From CAWJMD01 sp963845675 (GTDB lineage: Bacteria > Actinomycetota > Actinomycetes > Actinomycetales > CAWJMD01), in contig CAWJSX010000002.1 of the NCBI GenBank assembly GCA_963845675.1, forward strand, positions 1 through 64,000: a stretch of 64,000 nucleotides of DNA, written 5' to 3'. The notes beneath the pieces are model-generated. The model ran no database searches and was not told the DNA's origin. It was given only the letters and a program-made list of their open reading frames with translations. Shown one piece after another: positions 1-10,449 of this stretch. Each line of letters begins with the position of its first letter. Position 1 is the first letter of the stretch. The translations under genes were made by a program, and so were the position numbers.

Positions 1-24
1 GTTATGTCTGCGTACCTGGTTCAG

Positions 25-2190
25 TTACATATGCTGGTCGTCCGCAGTGCATTGCGCCTGCCACTGCCCTCTCGTCGTGGGGACCATTCCTGAGTCGGCG
101 ACGCAGGCAGTGACCACTGAGCTCCGGGTGGCAGCGTTCCGAGGTCGAGACGCGGACCTCATCCAAGCTCGGCCCCCACCGTCATACCAGCGAATGGTGA
201 TGGCCAGGTGTCCCTCACCGAGCGTCGCAGCGCTGATGATCCGGGGCAGCTCCTGCGTCCTTCGTCCGGGTCGAAACCCAACAGGACGATCTGCAGGTCG
301 AGCAGGAGCCGGTTTGCCTCCGCAATCCTCGTTGCAGTACCCGACACGGTGGCGATCCCGGTCGTGACGAGGACCCGGTAGTGGACACCTTCCATGCCGG
401 CTATTCGTCGGGGCACTCGCGGTGACTTCGCCGGAGCCGAGGCGCAATGCCACGCCACGTGCCCAATCGGTCACGCCACTGCACGAGCGCAAATGGGGGG
501 CTTGTCCATTTCGACAACTCTTCATCCACTTCGCGGGCATCTTCGTCCGACGGCTGCACCTTCCATGTCAACCACATGAACGACGCGTCATCATCCGGGT
601 GGCACTCAACGTCGACGCGGGGCGGTCCCGGTATCTTCCACCGAGCGATCTCGTCGATCGCACTTCCGGAGAACCGCCTCCGTCGACCGCTGGTCGGGAA
701 CGCAGCCGGCATGCCGGACACGAATGGGGAATCCTGGTCGCCGGCAGCCACGACATCGGCAAGGAACACGCGACGAAGGACCCGGTCATCGTCAAGTAGC
801 TCGAGGACGTAGTCGGTCTGACCCGCAGCGATCCGAGGGCGAGCCGGGTCGCCGACCATGCCGATCACGTCGAGTCGCAGGAAGAGCTTCTCCTGCTTGA
901 TCGCGATCCACTCGCCGTGCTCGAGGTCACGTCGCCCGACCTGACGCGCCTCCGCAGCCGTCTCGCCCCGCACCGGTCCCGGAAGTTACAGGTATCGCGC
1001 TCATCAGCGCCTTGTAGTTGTAGGGACTGATCCACTTGTCGCCGGAGTAGCCCATGATGTCGTGAGCGCTGGCGGGGTCTTCACGGTGCCGGGCATCGAC
1101 GTGGGGTCGAATCCATAGTCTCCGATCGAGTCCGAGTCATACCCGCTGTACCTGGGGTAGTCGCCATCGGTGTTGCGAGGTGTCGCGCAGCGAGTGACGT
1201 TGTCACAGGGCGCATGGCGACGGCCGAGCGCATGGCCGATTTCGTGGGCGGCGGTGCAAGCACGAAGCGCTCGCCCAACGCCGACGCCACCGCCGCCGCA
1301 GCCGCCGACCGAACCCGTGTCGACGCCCGTGCCGAACAGCCCGTACACGACGTCGTCCGAGTCTCCAACGAAGTCGGCAACGGCGTCTCTGAGGGCGCCC
1401 ATCTCGTCGCAGCCCTCGGAGATGTCTGAGCGCACATCCTCGGCGTACCTCATCGTACGATAGTCGGAGATAGTCACGTTGGGAACGGGGAAGATGCGAT
1501 CGTGAACTCCAGGGTGTCGACGAAGTCGGCTTGCGTCGGGGCCGCCAGCTCGGAGTCGTTGGCGCCTTCCAAGACGTCGACACCCGTGTTCTCGATCCCC
1601 ACGGCGAGTACCCGGAGCGCTGGTCGCTGGACGAACCTGAGGGTCTGCTCGAAGCGTGATCTTGGACGGGTCCGAGGCGTCGAAGACCGTTGCGGTCAGT
1701 GTCGAGTCGCCCAGGCTTTGTGTGTCGCTCACGATGAAGTTCAGGGTATGCATGCCGCTGCCGCGGTCTATCGACGTGACCCGCCGCGGCGCGATCCTCG
1801 ATGGACTTGAGGTTGTCGTACTGCCGAACTGGATGCCGAAGAGCTGCGGAAAGCGATGCGATGACTTGGAAGGCCGATCCGCTGTCGTAGTCGACGTAGA
1901 GCCGAACGACGGTCGGCTTGCCAGCGACGAGTTGGATGGAATTCTACGGGAACACGTTCGGGGAGTCGAGGTGATCGGCGCTCCAGAAGTGCTGGATGGT
2001 CTGGGTCACCCTCGGCTCCCACAATCACAAGATCACCGCGCGCATATCCCCGGCCCGGGGGGCGTGATCGGCTCAAGGTCGGCCGCGCGGCAACGTCCAC
2101 GATGCCTGAGTACGGGTCGTCAGAACATCCGGTCGGCAGAGCCCGAATCGACCCGTGACATGGACTTTGGTTAAGTCCAAGCATGGGAAA
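25..2190 (-). pseudogene. Frameshifted metzincin-like metalloprotease
   Basis: Fragments of one protein follow each other on the minus strand in changing frames. From the N-terminal side they are a beta-rich stretch with KPTVVRLYVDY near 1900, a segment HTLNFIVSDTQSL at 1753, then ISDYRTMRYAEDV, the zinc motif HEIGHALGRRH near 1230, and DIMGYSGDKWISPYNY near 1020, which resembles a Met-turn region. A C-terminal beta-rich part follows (about 100-970). HExxHxxGxxH plus a downstream Met-turn is the metzincin signature, so a secreted or surface zinc endopeptidase of roughly 700 residues is the likely ancestor. I count at least five frame changes and see no single open frame, so it is broken or badly sequenced. 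The family below metzincin level is not identifiable, and the true 5' end is unclear. Confidence 0.6.
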
Positions 2191-5100
2191 GTCGGACCCG
2201 ATTTCAGACTAGAGGCGTCCGATGTGATGGTCGTCCTCGTTCTCGGAGGAACTGCGGGCGTAGCCAGTTCCGCAGTGACCTGCAGGATCGTCTGGGGAAT
2301 GTGAGTTTCTGCTTCGGCTGTGACGCTGCTTCCCACGCTCTCAGGGAAGAAAAGCGAGGTCCTCCGAATCTCCATGGCGCCCTCCGATCGCACGGTCTGA
2401 AGCCCATGTTCGCGCCGATGGTCGTCAGGGCCGCAGGAATGGCCTCGCGCTCGCCAACGCTACTCGCCGGGGGTGGTGCTGGCAATCGCGAACTCGATGC
2501 AGGATGGGTCTAAGGCGACCCTAGTCGCACATCCGTCATGGCGTCATCATGATCCTCTCGCTGAGCGATAGCACGGTGGCGACAATCCCGGTGCTCCACC
2601 ACGCCCAAGACGAGGTGGCCCTGGCGCCCGCAATATTTGGGTCTTGGGATCATGCTTTAGCGGCCCACCCGACTAGGACTGATTACCTACTTCGCCCTGA
2701 TGACTATCAAAGCTGGGGCATGTTGAAATTGCGCGGCCTCTCGGGCATCCCTGGTCGGAAGGAGACCATGCGGTTCTTCAAATCAGGATGTCCATCCAAC
2801 AAAGCGCGAGGACCATCGAGGGGGTCGAGGTCACGCACCAGCCAAATGACTTGTCGTTAGGGTGCTCCCCCCTGGATCTTTCGCGGGTTGACGTTCATCT
2901 CGCCCATCTCGCATGCGTACATCGAACACAACTCAACGAACATCGTCTGGTCCGATAGTCTGCACCGTGGGTATGCTGGCTACAGAATGCGGATTGGATA
3001 GGGTGCCGATGGTTCCACTCAACGAAGCGTCTTCTTGGACCCCGTCGAATCCCTTCGAAGGAGACAACACCGCAGTCCAGTTCAAGATCCTGCCGATTCT
3101 TGGCGAGGGTGACGTCCCGGCCATAGGGTCTTCGATTCGGAGTTCCGACACTGTGGTGACGCCAGTATTCAGGTAACCGATCAAAGAGGACCAGACACTC
3201 CATTCGAGACGGTTTGTTGCTCATGGAGATAAGCTTGCGTTTCTCACCCGATACTACTATCTTCGTAGCGCAGGTGCGACCTCTTCTATGACTCAGACGC
3301 ACCTGACCTCGAAACACGCATCTTCATCGGCCAGCGCGCCGGTTGTCATCCGGTCCAACCGGTTTTGGGGTTTCCGCTTTACGAACTGAGCGGATGCTAA
3401 ACCGGTCTAACGGTGCCTGTTTGACAATGCGGGACTGCGCAGAGAACGTACAGATTGAAGGCAACATCTTCTGCGATTCGCCTATGGCTTGGCATGTGAA
3501 AGGACGGTTGGCTCCGGATCCGCCTGCCGCCACCCGAAGCCTTGCCTTTGAATGGAAACTGGATGCATGGGATTCGAACCTTCACGCCTGTCGACACAGG
3601 TCTGGATCCATCTCCGCGGCTACGCGGGAGAGGTTCCTTGACAACGTCTTCTCGAGTTCGACTACTCTGCAGATCATTTCCCGCAGCCAGTTGGGTCATC
3701 AATCGGAGGAGACCGCGTTGAACACCCCGATCGGCAGCCTGGACGCTGACTGGGCGGCAGGCAGCAACTTCGAATCGAAGACTGCTTACCCTCTGCTGTT
3801 TGAAAGGCAGTGATTCACTGGTCCGAGGCGGTGGTGCGGAATGCCAGTACCTCCAAGAGCAATGGCTGTTTCGGTGTCCCAGTGGCTCGAGTTGGCTCAA
3901 ATGCCTGGTAATTAACTTGGGTGCCCTGGACGACACGTTACTGCGATGACGCCCGCACTAGTTTGAAGTCGGTCGGTGATGCGGAGCCGCTTTAACGCCC
4001 AATTCGCCGACCGACGAAGCGGCGTGAACGGGACTCGCGGCCGGGGGCTTTATGCGATGGTGTTGCCAGTTGCTCTGCGCCTGCCTCCAGACCAGGCAAT
4101 CAGGCGCTACAGCGCTGCCGCGCCTTTCACCTTGTCGACACTCAGTAGCGCGCTCTCACTCCTCTGATGCCGCATAATTATGCAGTGGGGCGTTGAAGTT
4201 GCCGCCGCGGTAGCGCGAACCCCTAGCCGTCGGATACATCGTTACCGTCCGGGGAACCGTGGAGCGGCTTGGCTACGACGACAACGCCACGCCGTCTACC
4301 GCAGTGTCCTTATCAAGCAGCGCGACAACTACGCCTGCGTGAACTGCAGGGTCTCGCTAGTCATTGAGCCGCACCTGCCGTTTGAGGTTGGGCTCAGCGT
4401 GCCCGAGACCCTCCAGACACGCCCTTGTGCTGGAAGTGCAGCCGATCCAATGGCGCCAGGGTTGTCAACTAGGGCAATGTGACAGTGCGACCGACCCAGT
4501 GGAGGACGGCGCCGCTCGAGCCGCGGCGCCAACTTCAGCGCAGTCAGCTCCGGTTGTGAGCCATTGCGGTCAAAGGGGCTGTTCACGGGGACAAGTCTGG
4601 GGTGAGCTGAGCAACCGGTAGCGCTCGGCCGTGGACTGGCTCGCCCGTGGGCAAACCCCGCTGGTTGAACTCGGGTGACTGCGCTAAGGCTGGGAGCAGA
4701 ACGCACCTTTCGCTTATGCCTCGGAGATGACAGCCTGAGCGATCCGTATGTACCGCGCAATGTCTACGTCGCTGACGGGAGGCGGAACGATCAGACGTAA
4801 CCGGCTCTAGACGGCCAACGGGTCGAGGAACTTCGATGACTAACGACGCTTCGATTGTTTGACCGAGCGGGGTCCTCTCGCAATGACCGCCACTTCCCCC
4901 ATGCCCCACTGAAAGATGCCGAATAGGGCCGCACTTGCAGCGTTGCTGGCGATGGCGACAGTGAAAGGATCCTGCAGCAGTTCGATTCCTGTTTCATGCT
5001 GGACTACAACTATGTCGAACTGCCGCGTCGGTCAGGTGCCATGCCTGTCGGTCGGCTTCGGTGCGAGTCTCTATCCGCCCAAGCGGGGACGCCGCCCACC

Positions 5101-5514
5101 CGTCGGGAGATCGTCGGAAGAAAGCGGTCGTACTTTTGGTGAGCATCGCCGATGCTCGCCCTCGTCGATCCATCGCGGCGAACTTGAGCCTCAGATCGGT
5201 GGCTCGTTCTCTTCGTTGGGCCTCGGCGAGCGTCAATGTCGGCACGCCACCAGCGTCGCACGTCGTTGGATGGCCGTCGAGGTGTGCGGCTCAAGGCCCG
5301 GCGAGCGAGCTGCGCCGCTCTATGTCTTCGAGGTGGACATCAGTTCCGGTGCCAGCCGGGGCATCGCGGCCATAGGCTCCGCCGAATGAACGAGGGACAG
5401 CTGGGGCCGCGCAGCCTGGGTGGCTGGCGCGGTCATGATGGTCTGGGACGAGGAAGGCGACTGGATCCGTTGTGGCGTCATGCAGTTCGAGCACGCCCAC
5501 GCTTCCGGCCCTAG
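2191..5514. other. Long stretch without a recognisable gene
   Basis: Visibly lower in GC than the rest of the window. Open frames here are short, overlap on both strands and have no coherent residue composition. Near 3545-3630 a minus-strand sequence carries a T-arm-like GGTTCGAATCCC and a 3' end TGCATCCA, but no clean cloverleaf forms. I see no rRNA, CRISPR or intact mobile element. It reads as decayed intergenic DNA between relics. Confidence 0.5.
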
Positions 5515-5777
5515 GTGGGGCTGAAGGAGGCGATCAACGCCCACGCCATCCAGCCCATGCAGCAGTTCGCCTACACCACCGGCAAGAACGCCACCGAAAG
5601 CGCACTGATCATCGATGCGATGGACCTGCTGTACACCGGGAACCTGGACGGATTCTGCCTCGTCTCCTCCGACAGCGACTTCACAAAACTCGCCTCGCGG
5701 CTACGGGATACCAACTTGTCGCAGGCGGCCACGAGCGAGTGAGGTGTCCGCGGCTCGCCGAATCCGTACACCGTCTT
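5515..5777 (+). pseudogene. NYN/PIN-like domain protein remnant with inverted block
   Basis: The plus-strand peptide starting LKEAINAHAIQPMQQFAYTT and continuing through LIIDAMDLLYTGNLDGFC and SSDSDFTKLASRLR matches the middle of LabA-type NYN domain proteins (predicted metal-dependent RNases of the PIN-like fold, with acidic residues in DAMDLL and SSDSDF). The next conserved block of the family, KTVYGFGEPRTPHSLVAACD, is present but on the minus strand, from 5777 down to about 5706, directly abutting the end of the plus-strand homology. The N-terminal third is missing. An intact paralogue begins at 63826 with DADNTTPAIIEALL and reaches the same GWKEA junction at the window edge. The copy cannot make a functional protein. 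Confidence 0.7.
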
Positions 5778-6093
5778 CGTAGTCGGCTCGCGCCGGCCGC
5801 AGCACGTCAGCCGACGCGCAGCGCCGAGACGCCTCACGACTCCGCCTACAGGCGCTGTACGACGGCTACCTGCCCATCAACGGTTCTTGAGCAATCTGCG
5901 TGAGGCCTGCACCACAACTACTCACGCACCCGATCGCCGAAGATGACCGGGGCGCCCCGGTCTGTCTCGGGCCAAGAGACGCCAGGCCAGCTCGCCACCC
6001 GGCCTTCACGCCGGGTGGCTTCTGCCGCCGAGACATCGGCTTGGCCCCAGTTTGATCCTGGACAGGCGGACCACCCGCTGCCACCCTGCGAGA

Positions 6094-7119
6094 ATGGTCG
6101 ACGCATCAGAGATTCCCGAAGGACCCGTGTCCTTGACCGACGTCGTCGAGGACGCCCGAGTCGCCTATGTCTACCTGCGGTGGCTGATGATGCTGCTGCC
6201 ACTTCTGCTTCTGGTGGTCACGATCTTTTCGGCCGTGCAGCAAAGGGACTGGAGACGTCGATCAGCTCCTACTACGGCGGTCCCGTCCGCGACGTCTTTG
6301 TCGGTGTCCTGGTCGCGACCGCCGCATGCCTCGTCGCCTACCGCGGCTCGTCGCTGCTAGAGGACTACACCCTCAACGCGGCCGGCTTCTACGCCATCTT
6401 CGTCGCCCTAGTGCCGAACAGCCTGAAAGACATCCTCGCCGACTTCCAGTCAGGCCGCGGATCTCTCGATATCACGCCGGCGGACTACGTGTGGTCCATG
6501 CGCATCGCCATCACCGCGGTGCTCATGCTCTGCGCGCTACTGGCGTGGAAGGAGTTGCACGACTCCAAGCGCCTGCGGCTTCGGCAGAGCAGCCGGCTCA
6601 ACCAGTACTTCGTGATCGGCACGATGCTCCTGCTTCTGGCGTTTCTCGTGCTCGCGCTGCTGCAACTGTGGCAACCCGCCCCTGAGGCAGGTGCGGATGA
6701 ACGGCGTCGGACCGCTGCGCATCCACGACATGGCTGCGATCCTGCTCATCGGCGCCTTGGCGATCGCCGTCGGGAGCCACGCCTTCCCGCGTGCGGTGGC
6801 GCTGGCGGAGGGTAGACATGTGACCGAGGCGGACCGCTCATACCAGTGGTGGTACCGAGTCTTCCTGGCACTAATGGTGCCCGGCGCCCTCGTCGTGGCT
6901 GGTGTCGCCCGGCCGCTCGCACCCGAGCATGTTGTCATCGCGCTGGAGTGGTGGGAGATTCTGCTGTTCTGCGTGTTCTGGGTGCTGCAGACGCGTCGCG
7001 TCGGTGCACTGCTGCGCGAACGGGGCGATGAGGGCGCGCGGTTGCCTTGTGTGATCTGGTCGACCTGGCCACTGCAATCGAGTTTTCCGACCTCAATCGG
7101 TCCGCAGGGCTGGGCGTGA
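6094..7119 (+). pseudogene. Polytopic membrane protein, frameshifted
   Basis: Starts MVDASEIPEGPVSLTDVVED. Successive hydrophobic segments are found in three frames: WLMMLLPLLLLVVTIFSAV (from about 6180), VFVGVLVATAACLVAY, AGFYAIFVALVPNSL, IAITAVLMLCALLAW, FVIGTMLLLLAFLVLALL, then AAILLIGALAIAVG, VFLALMVPGALVVAGVA and WEILLFCVFWVLQT. That gives about eight membrane segments in roughly 310-340 residues. Frame changes fall near 6240 and near 6680; the latter could be explained by one extra G in GCAGGTGCGG. Similar actinobacterial proteins are uncharacterised, and I assign no function. Sequencing error and true inactivation cannot be told apart here. Confidence 0.55.
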
Positions 7120-7642
7120 AGGTGCAGAGCAGTCCAATCTCCGGCTGGCGGAGAACTCAGCAGCTACGAAAGCGGCCGCCAGGAGCGCCCAGCAGGCACT
7201 TGAGGGGCGGTGGCTGGGGCGGCGACTCATGGAGACCTTGGACCCCTCGGAGTACGGTGACGACGCGCCGCGGCGCCTGGTTCGCCGCCCTAGAGGATCC
7301 TGCGTCTTCCCCACGGGCATCCAGCGACTAGGCTACCACCTTATTATCCCGCACGCCAAGAACTGGTGCCCGACTCCGCACATACGGCAGCGCCAATACG
7401 CCGCTTGTGCGCCTGGAACGCAATGAAGAACCTAGAGCTCCTCGTGATGCAGAGAAGGACCACGCGGCATCGGGTGGCGCGGTAGAGCGTGAGGCGGCCA
7501 TCCCGACCGTAGAACCGCCGCTGCGACGCCCCTCCCAGGGTCGTCCGGGTGTACTGGCGGCGTATTGGGTCGAGAATGGTCGTTCGTCGCTGGTCCGGAA
7601 AAACGGGATTCGTCGGATTGCAGGTCGGCTGAGGGGTGTGCT
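7120..7642. other. Gap with a helical coding remnant
   Basis: From about 7118 to 7290 one plus frame encodes an Ala-rich helical peptide (AENSAATKAAARSAQQALEG, then LMETLDPSEYGDD) that looks like decayed coding sequence without a start or stop. The rest up to 7642 shows nothing I can support. Confidence 0.35.
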
Positions 7643-8366
7643 ATGAGTAGGGATGAACCAGCGGATGAGCCATTGCGCAACGGGTTCGAACGTGAGCGGT
7701 TGGACTACACAACGACTGTCGCCAGCTTCGCTAGGCTCACCGAGATTCGCTTCAGCTGCTTGGATTGATCCCCCGCCGTCGCCGGGGCTGCCGCGGCGAC
7801 GAACAGGGCCCATCGAACCCATTCCTCCTTTGCAGTGGGTACCCTAGGCCTTGCAGTCACTATTGGACTCGTGGTCTACGAGGTTCGCAATACGCAGCTC
7901 TATGATGCGCTGTGGTTTCGAGCCATCTGCCTCGAGGCAAGAATGGGATTTGAATCCCTCGATCCTCGCTATCCGTTCGGCGGGTCCTTCCTGGGTCAGC
8001 CGAGTGACCGTCGGGCGGTGCTGCGCAACGTCACAGTGAAACTGGGTCACACTTTGGCAATCGCTATCGTGTATGGCGTGTCGCTCGGAATTTGGGGGCT
8101 GGATTGTCACGCAAGTCATCATTGTGCGCATTGACGCGACGGCCCAGTCTTGGGCTTTGATCGTCCTTCCGGTGATTGGTTTTGTCACCGGTTGGGCAAT
8201 CTTCCGACTGCGCAAGAAACTCTGGCTACGAGATCTCAGGCTATGCCGACCAGTTGCCGGACCGATTCACGGACTGAATCGCGTGGATGGTCTCAGGGCG
8301 GCACGCACCCAGCTCATCCGCAATTCGACGGCGCCGCTGCCGCGGCTCGGCTCCATCGGCCGGTGA
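7643..8366 (+). pseudogene. Small membrane protein, frameshifted in C and G runs
   Basis: ATG at 7643 opens MSRDEPADEPLRNGFERERL and reads to SFARLTEIRFS. The reading then needs one missing base near 7753 and one extra C in the CCCCC run near 7770 to give LLGLIPAVAGAAAATNRA and GTLGLAVTIGLVVYEVRNTQ. A further extra G in the GGGGG run near 8096 switches to GWIVTQVIIVRIDATAQSW and IVLPVIGFVTGWAIFRLRKK. The predicted product has about 200 residues with four membrane segments and a basic C-terminus. Two of the three changes lie in homopolymers, which fits indel sequencing error, though decay remains possible. Function unknown. Confidence 0.55.
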
Positions 8367-8390
8367 CGCACGACCGGCAGGCATCGAGCC

Positions 8391-8580
8391 ATGCCGAAGC
8401 GCCGCGATCGTGTGAGGTGCGGCTCCATTCACCGATAGGGAACTCGCCGCCATCACCGAAGCCACCCACCGCGCGGGCCTCACGCCGAGTGGCTACGCAG
8501 CCGAGATCGCCATTGCCGCTCAGGGCCTCGAAGGGCACGATCGCGCGCACCATGGCGCCATGCCCCGACCGAGCCGTCGT
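8391..8580 (+). pseudogene. MobC-like relaxosome accessory remnant
   Basis: ATG at 8391 reads MPKRRDRVRCGS. After a frame change at about 8425 it continues FTDRELAAITEATHRAGLTP and SGYAAEIAIA. The pattern of a basic N-terminus followed by a ribbon-helix-helix-like segment with ELAAI and AGLTPSGYAAE is what I know from actinobacterial MobC/MbpC-type mobilisation proteins, which help a relaxase nick the transfer origin. The C-terminal half and any relaxase gene are missing. It lies just before the left end of the injection-system cluster. Recognition is from memory of the motif, so confidence is moderate. Confidence 0.45.
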
Positions 8581-8824
8581 TCGCGAGCGGCCGTCTACGC
8601 CGTGGAGACGAACTTGAAACCAGGCTCCCATTGGCGCGGACACCGCCGCTGATCGTCGTCGCGGTGACCCCGGAGACCTCGTGGTCTGGCGGCGCCCGGT
8701 CGTTGCAGAACCGTCGCGGTCTGATGCACGGGACGGCGTGAGCAAGCGACGCCTTGAGGTGGCCTGCCGAGTGCCTGGCGGGCTCTCACGAGAGTGCCAC
8801 TGCTCGGGGCGACGCCGGGGTCAC

Positions 8825-9628
8825 CTAGGCCATCACGTCGGCGGATCGGCGGTCGCGGCACTGCGGCAGCATCCGCGACGTCGTCGGCGAGGGCTCGACG
8901 CCGACGTCGCGGACCAGGACCAGGCGGCACTGGTCGTAGGCGCGCAGCGCCTCCGCGACGTTGCCCTCGGCGAGGTGGATCGCGATCACGGTCCGGTGCG
9001 CGCTCTCGCGCAGCACGTCGATGCGCAGGGCGGCCAGCGCCGCCTCGAGCGCGAGGCCATGACGACCCGCCCGCGAGAGGCGCTCAGCGACGGCTTCGAG
9101 AAGGTGGAGGCGGATCTGGCGCAGCCGTTCGCGGTCGGCGACGAGCCACTCGTCCTCCCAGTCGGGCAGCAGTCCCCCGTCGTCGTCCAGCACGGCACCG
9201 ACCTCGTCGATCGTGGACGACGCGCCCTCGCGCAGGGCGTCCGTGGCCGCCCGGAGGAGACGCCGGACGTCGACGTCGACACCCCGCCCGAGGTCGACGG
9301 TGCCGCTCGTGATCGCCACGAGCTGGTCGGCGGCCTGGTTGACCCGCCAGATCCCGGTGCGCAGGCTCGCGAGCGCCCGGTGCTCGGTGGTCTCGGGCCA
9401 CAGCATGCCTGCGAGTCGGCTGCGACTCGTCCGCCCGCGCAGCGCCAGCAGCGCGACGAGCCGCTGGGCCCCGGTCGGCAGCTGGACCACCTCGTCACCG
9501 ACGCACACCGTGAAGCCGCCGAGAAGCGTGACCGACAAGCCGGCGGCTGGGGCGTCGAAGCGGGGCCGCAGCGGGGATCGGGGCGTGCCGACGGTGGCGA
9601 GCACTGGGCGGTCTCGGTCCTGTGCCAT
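8825..9628 (-). CDS. SARP/BTAD-family transcriptional activator
   Basis: 267 residues. The N-terminal part (from LSVTLLGGFTVCVGDEVVQL) is an OmpR/PhoB-type winged-helix DNA-binding domain, with the usual LVALLALRG and GMLWPE blocks. From about residue 115 it is a bacterial transcriptional activation domain (BTAD) of TPR-like helices, with LRESAHRTVIAIHLAEGN and ALRAYDQC. No NB-ARC or extra TPR region follows, so it is a short SARP. An in-frame ATG at 9661 exists, but 9628 is preceded by GGGAGGG six bases upstream and is preferred. It is divergent from the injection-system plus operon. Family knowledge says such proteins bind heptamer direct repeats overlapping the -35 region, and matching repeats exist at three promoters of this cluster. 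It is the obvious candidate pathway-specific activator. Confidence 0.85.
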   Translation of the reverse strand: MAQDRDRPVLATVGTPRSPLRPRFDAPAAGLSVTLLGGFTVCVGDEVVQLPTGAQRLVALLALRGRTSRSRLAGMLWPETTEHRALASLRTGIWRVNQAADQLVAITSGTVDLGRGVDVDVRRLLRAATDALREGASSTIDEVGAVLDDDGGLLPDWEDEWLVADRERLRQIRLHLLEAVAERLSRAGRHGLALEAALAALRIDVLRESAHRTVIAIHLAEGNVAEALRAYDQCRLVLVRDVGVEPSPTTSRMLPQCRDRRSADVMA

Positions 9629-9741
9629 GTCGGCCCTCCCGAGTCCGCTGGGCCAGCACACCGACTGCCAGACAAGAGTTCACGAGATCGCAACACGGCG
9701 CAAGGGCGTTCCACGGCACGGGATCCGCTGCACGAGCCCAC

Positions 9742-9785
9742 TGTGACGGGCGGGTGACATGGCCGTGACGCCGTCAGATGACGCT
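9742..9785 (+). promoter_or_regulatory. SARP-type heptamer array and promoter of the plus eCIS operon
   Basis: Three heptamers, TGTGACG (9742-9748), GGTGACA (9753-9759) and CGTGACG (9764-9770), repeat with a period of exactly 11 bp. Nine bases after the last one lies GACGCT (9780-9785), a plausible weak -10 element. The same layout is found at 34123 and on the minus strand from 34115. Binding by the adjacent SARP is inferred. Confidence 0.7.
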
Positions 9786-9791
9786 CTGGGG

Positions 9792-10448
9792 ATGGGCAGC
9801 TTCCCCGGGAGCCCGCGCACGCTGCGGGGCGCGATCGTCGCGGTCGACCCGCGCAGCCCGCTGTCACGGCTGGTGATATTCCAGTACAACCCCGACCAGA
9901 TGACGCGGACCCTGCGCCCCCGGAGCGCACCCGGGGACCAGCAGGTGGGTGCGGCCGACGCGCACCGGGTCTGGGGCGCCCCCAGCGAGACGATCACGAT
10001 GACCGTCGAGGTCGACGCGACCGACCAGCTGGAAACCGGCGACCCGGTCGCCGCCGTCTCCGGCATCGCGCCACAGCTCTCCGCCCTCGAGATGCTGCTC
10101 TACCCCAGCAGCACGCTGGTGATCGCCAACACCGCGCTGCTGCTCGCCGGGACCATCGAGATCCTGCCTCCGGAGGGGCCGCTCACCCTGCTGGTGTGGG
10201 GTCCGGGGCGCGCCGTCCCGGTGAGGCTGGAGAGCCTCACCATCACCGAGCAGGCGTTCGACCCCGCGCTGTTCCCGACGCGTGCGTCGGTCGAGCTGTC
10301 GGTGCAGGTCCTCTCGTACAACGACCTCCCGCCGACCGACGCGGGCTACGCCCTGTTCCTCGTGCACCAGGTGCTCAAGGAGGCGATGGCCACCGTGGCC
10401 GGCGTCACCGGCGCGGTCTCGGCGGCCGTCGAGCTGGCGGGTGCCTGA
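9792..10448 (+). CDS. eCIS tube-end adaptor protein (CIS_tube/Afp7-like)
   Basis: About 218 residues from the ATG at 9792. The fold is an all-beta tube-like domain with the family hallmarks GAIVAVDP, VIFQYNPDQMTRTLRP, ETITMTVEVDATDQLE, a long stretch ending IAPQLSALEMLLYPS, and ITEQAFDPALFPTRASVELS. It corresponds to the proteins that cap the baseplate end of the inner tube in Afp/PVC particles. An upstream in-frame ATG at 9759 lies inside the heptamer array, while 9792 is seven bases after the inferred -10. I therefore prefer 9792, possibly as a leaderless message. It is the first gene of the plus operon, and the LysM-like gene follows after one base. Confidence 0.82.
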   Translation: MGSFPGSPRTLRGAIVAVDPRSPLSRLVIFQYNPDQMTRTLRPRSAPGDQQVGAADAHRVWGAPSETITMTVEVDATDQLETGDPVAAVSGIAPQLSALEMLLYPSSTLVIANTALLLAGTIEILPPEGPLTLLVWGPGRAVPVRLESLTITEQAFDPALFPTRASVELSVQVLSYNDLPPTDAGYALFLVHQVLKEAMATVAGVTGAVSAAVELAGA

Positions 10449-10449
10449 C

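Noticed and set aside
3545..3630. Possible tRNA on the minus strand (GGTTCGAATCCC with an ending TGCATCCA)
   Set aside because: Acceptor and T stems do not pair beyond three or four bases and no convincing anticodon arm forms.
8681..9757. Plus-strand 358-residue frame
   Set aside because: Antisense shadow of the SARP gene, which has clear winged-helix and BTAD motifs.
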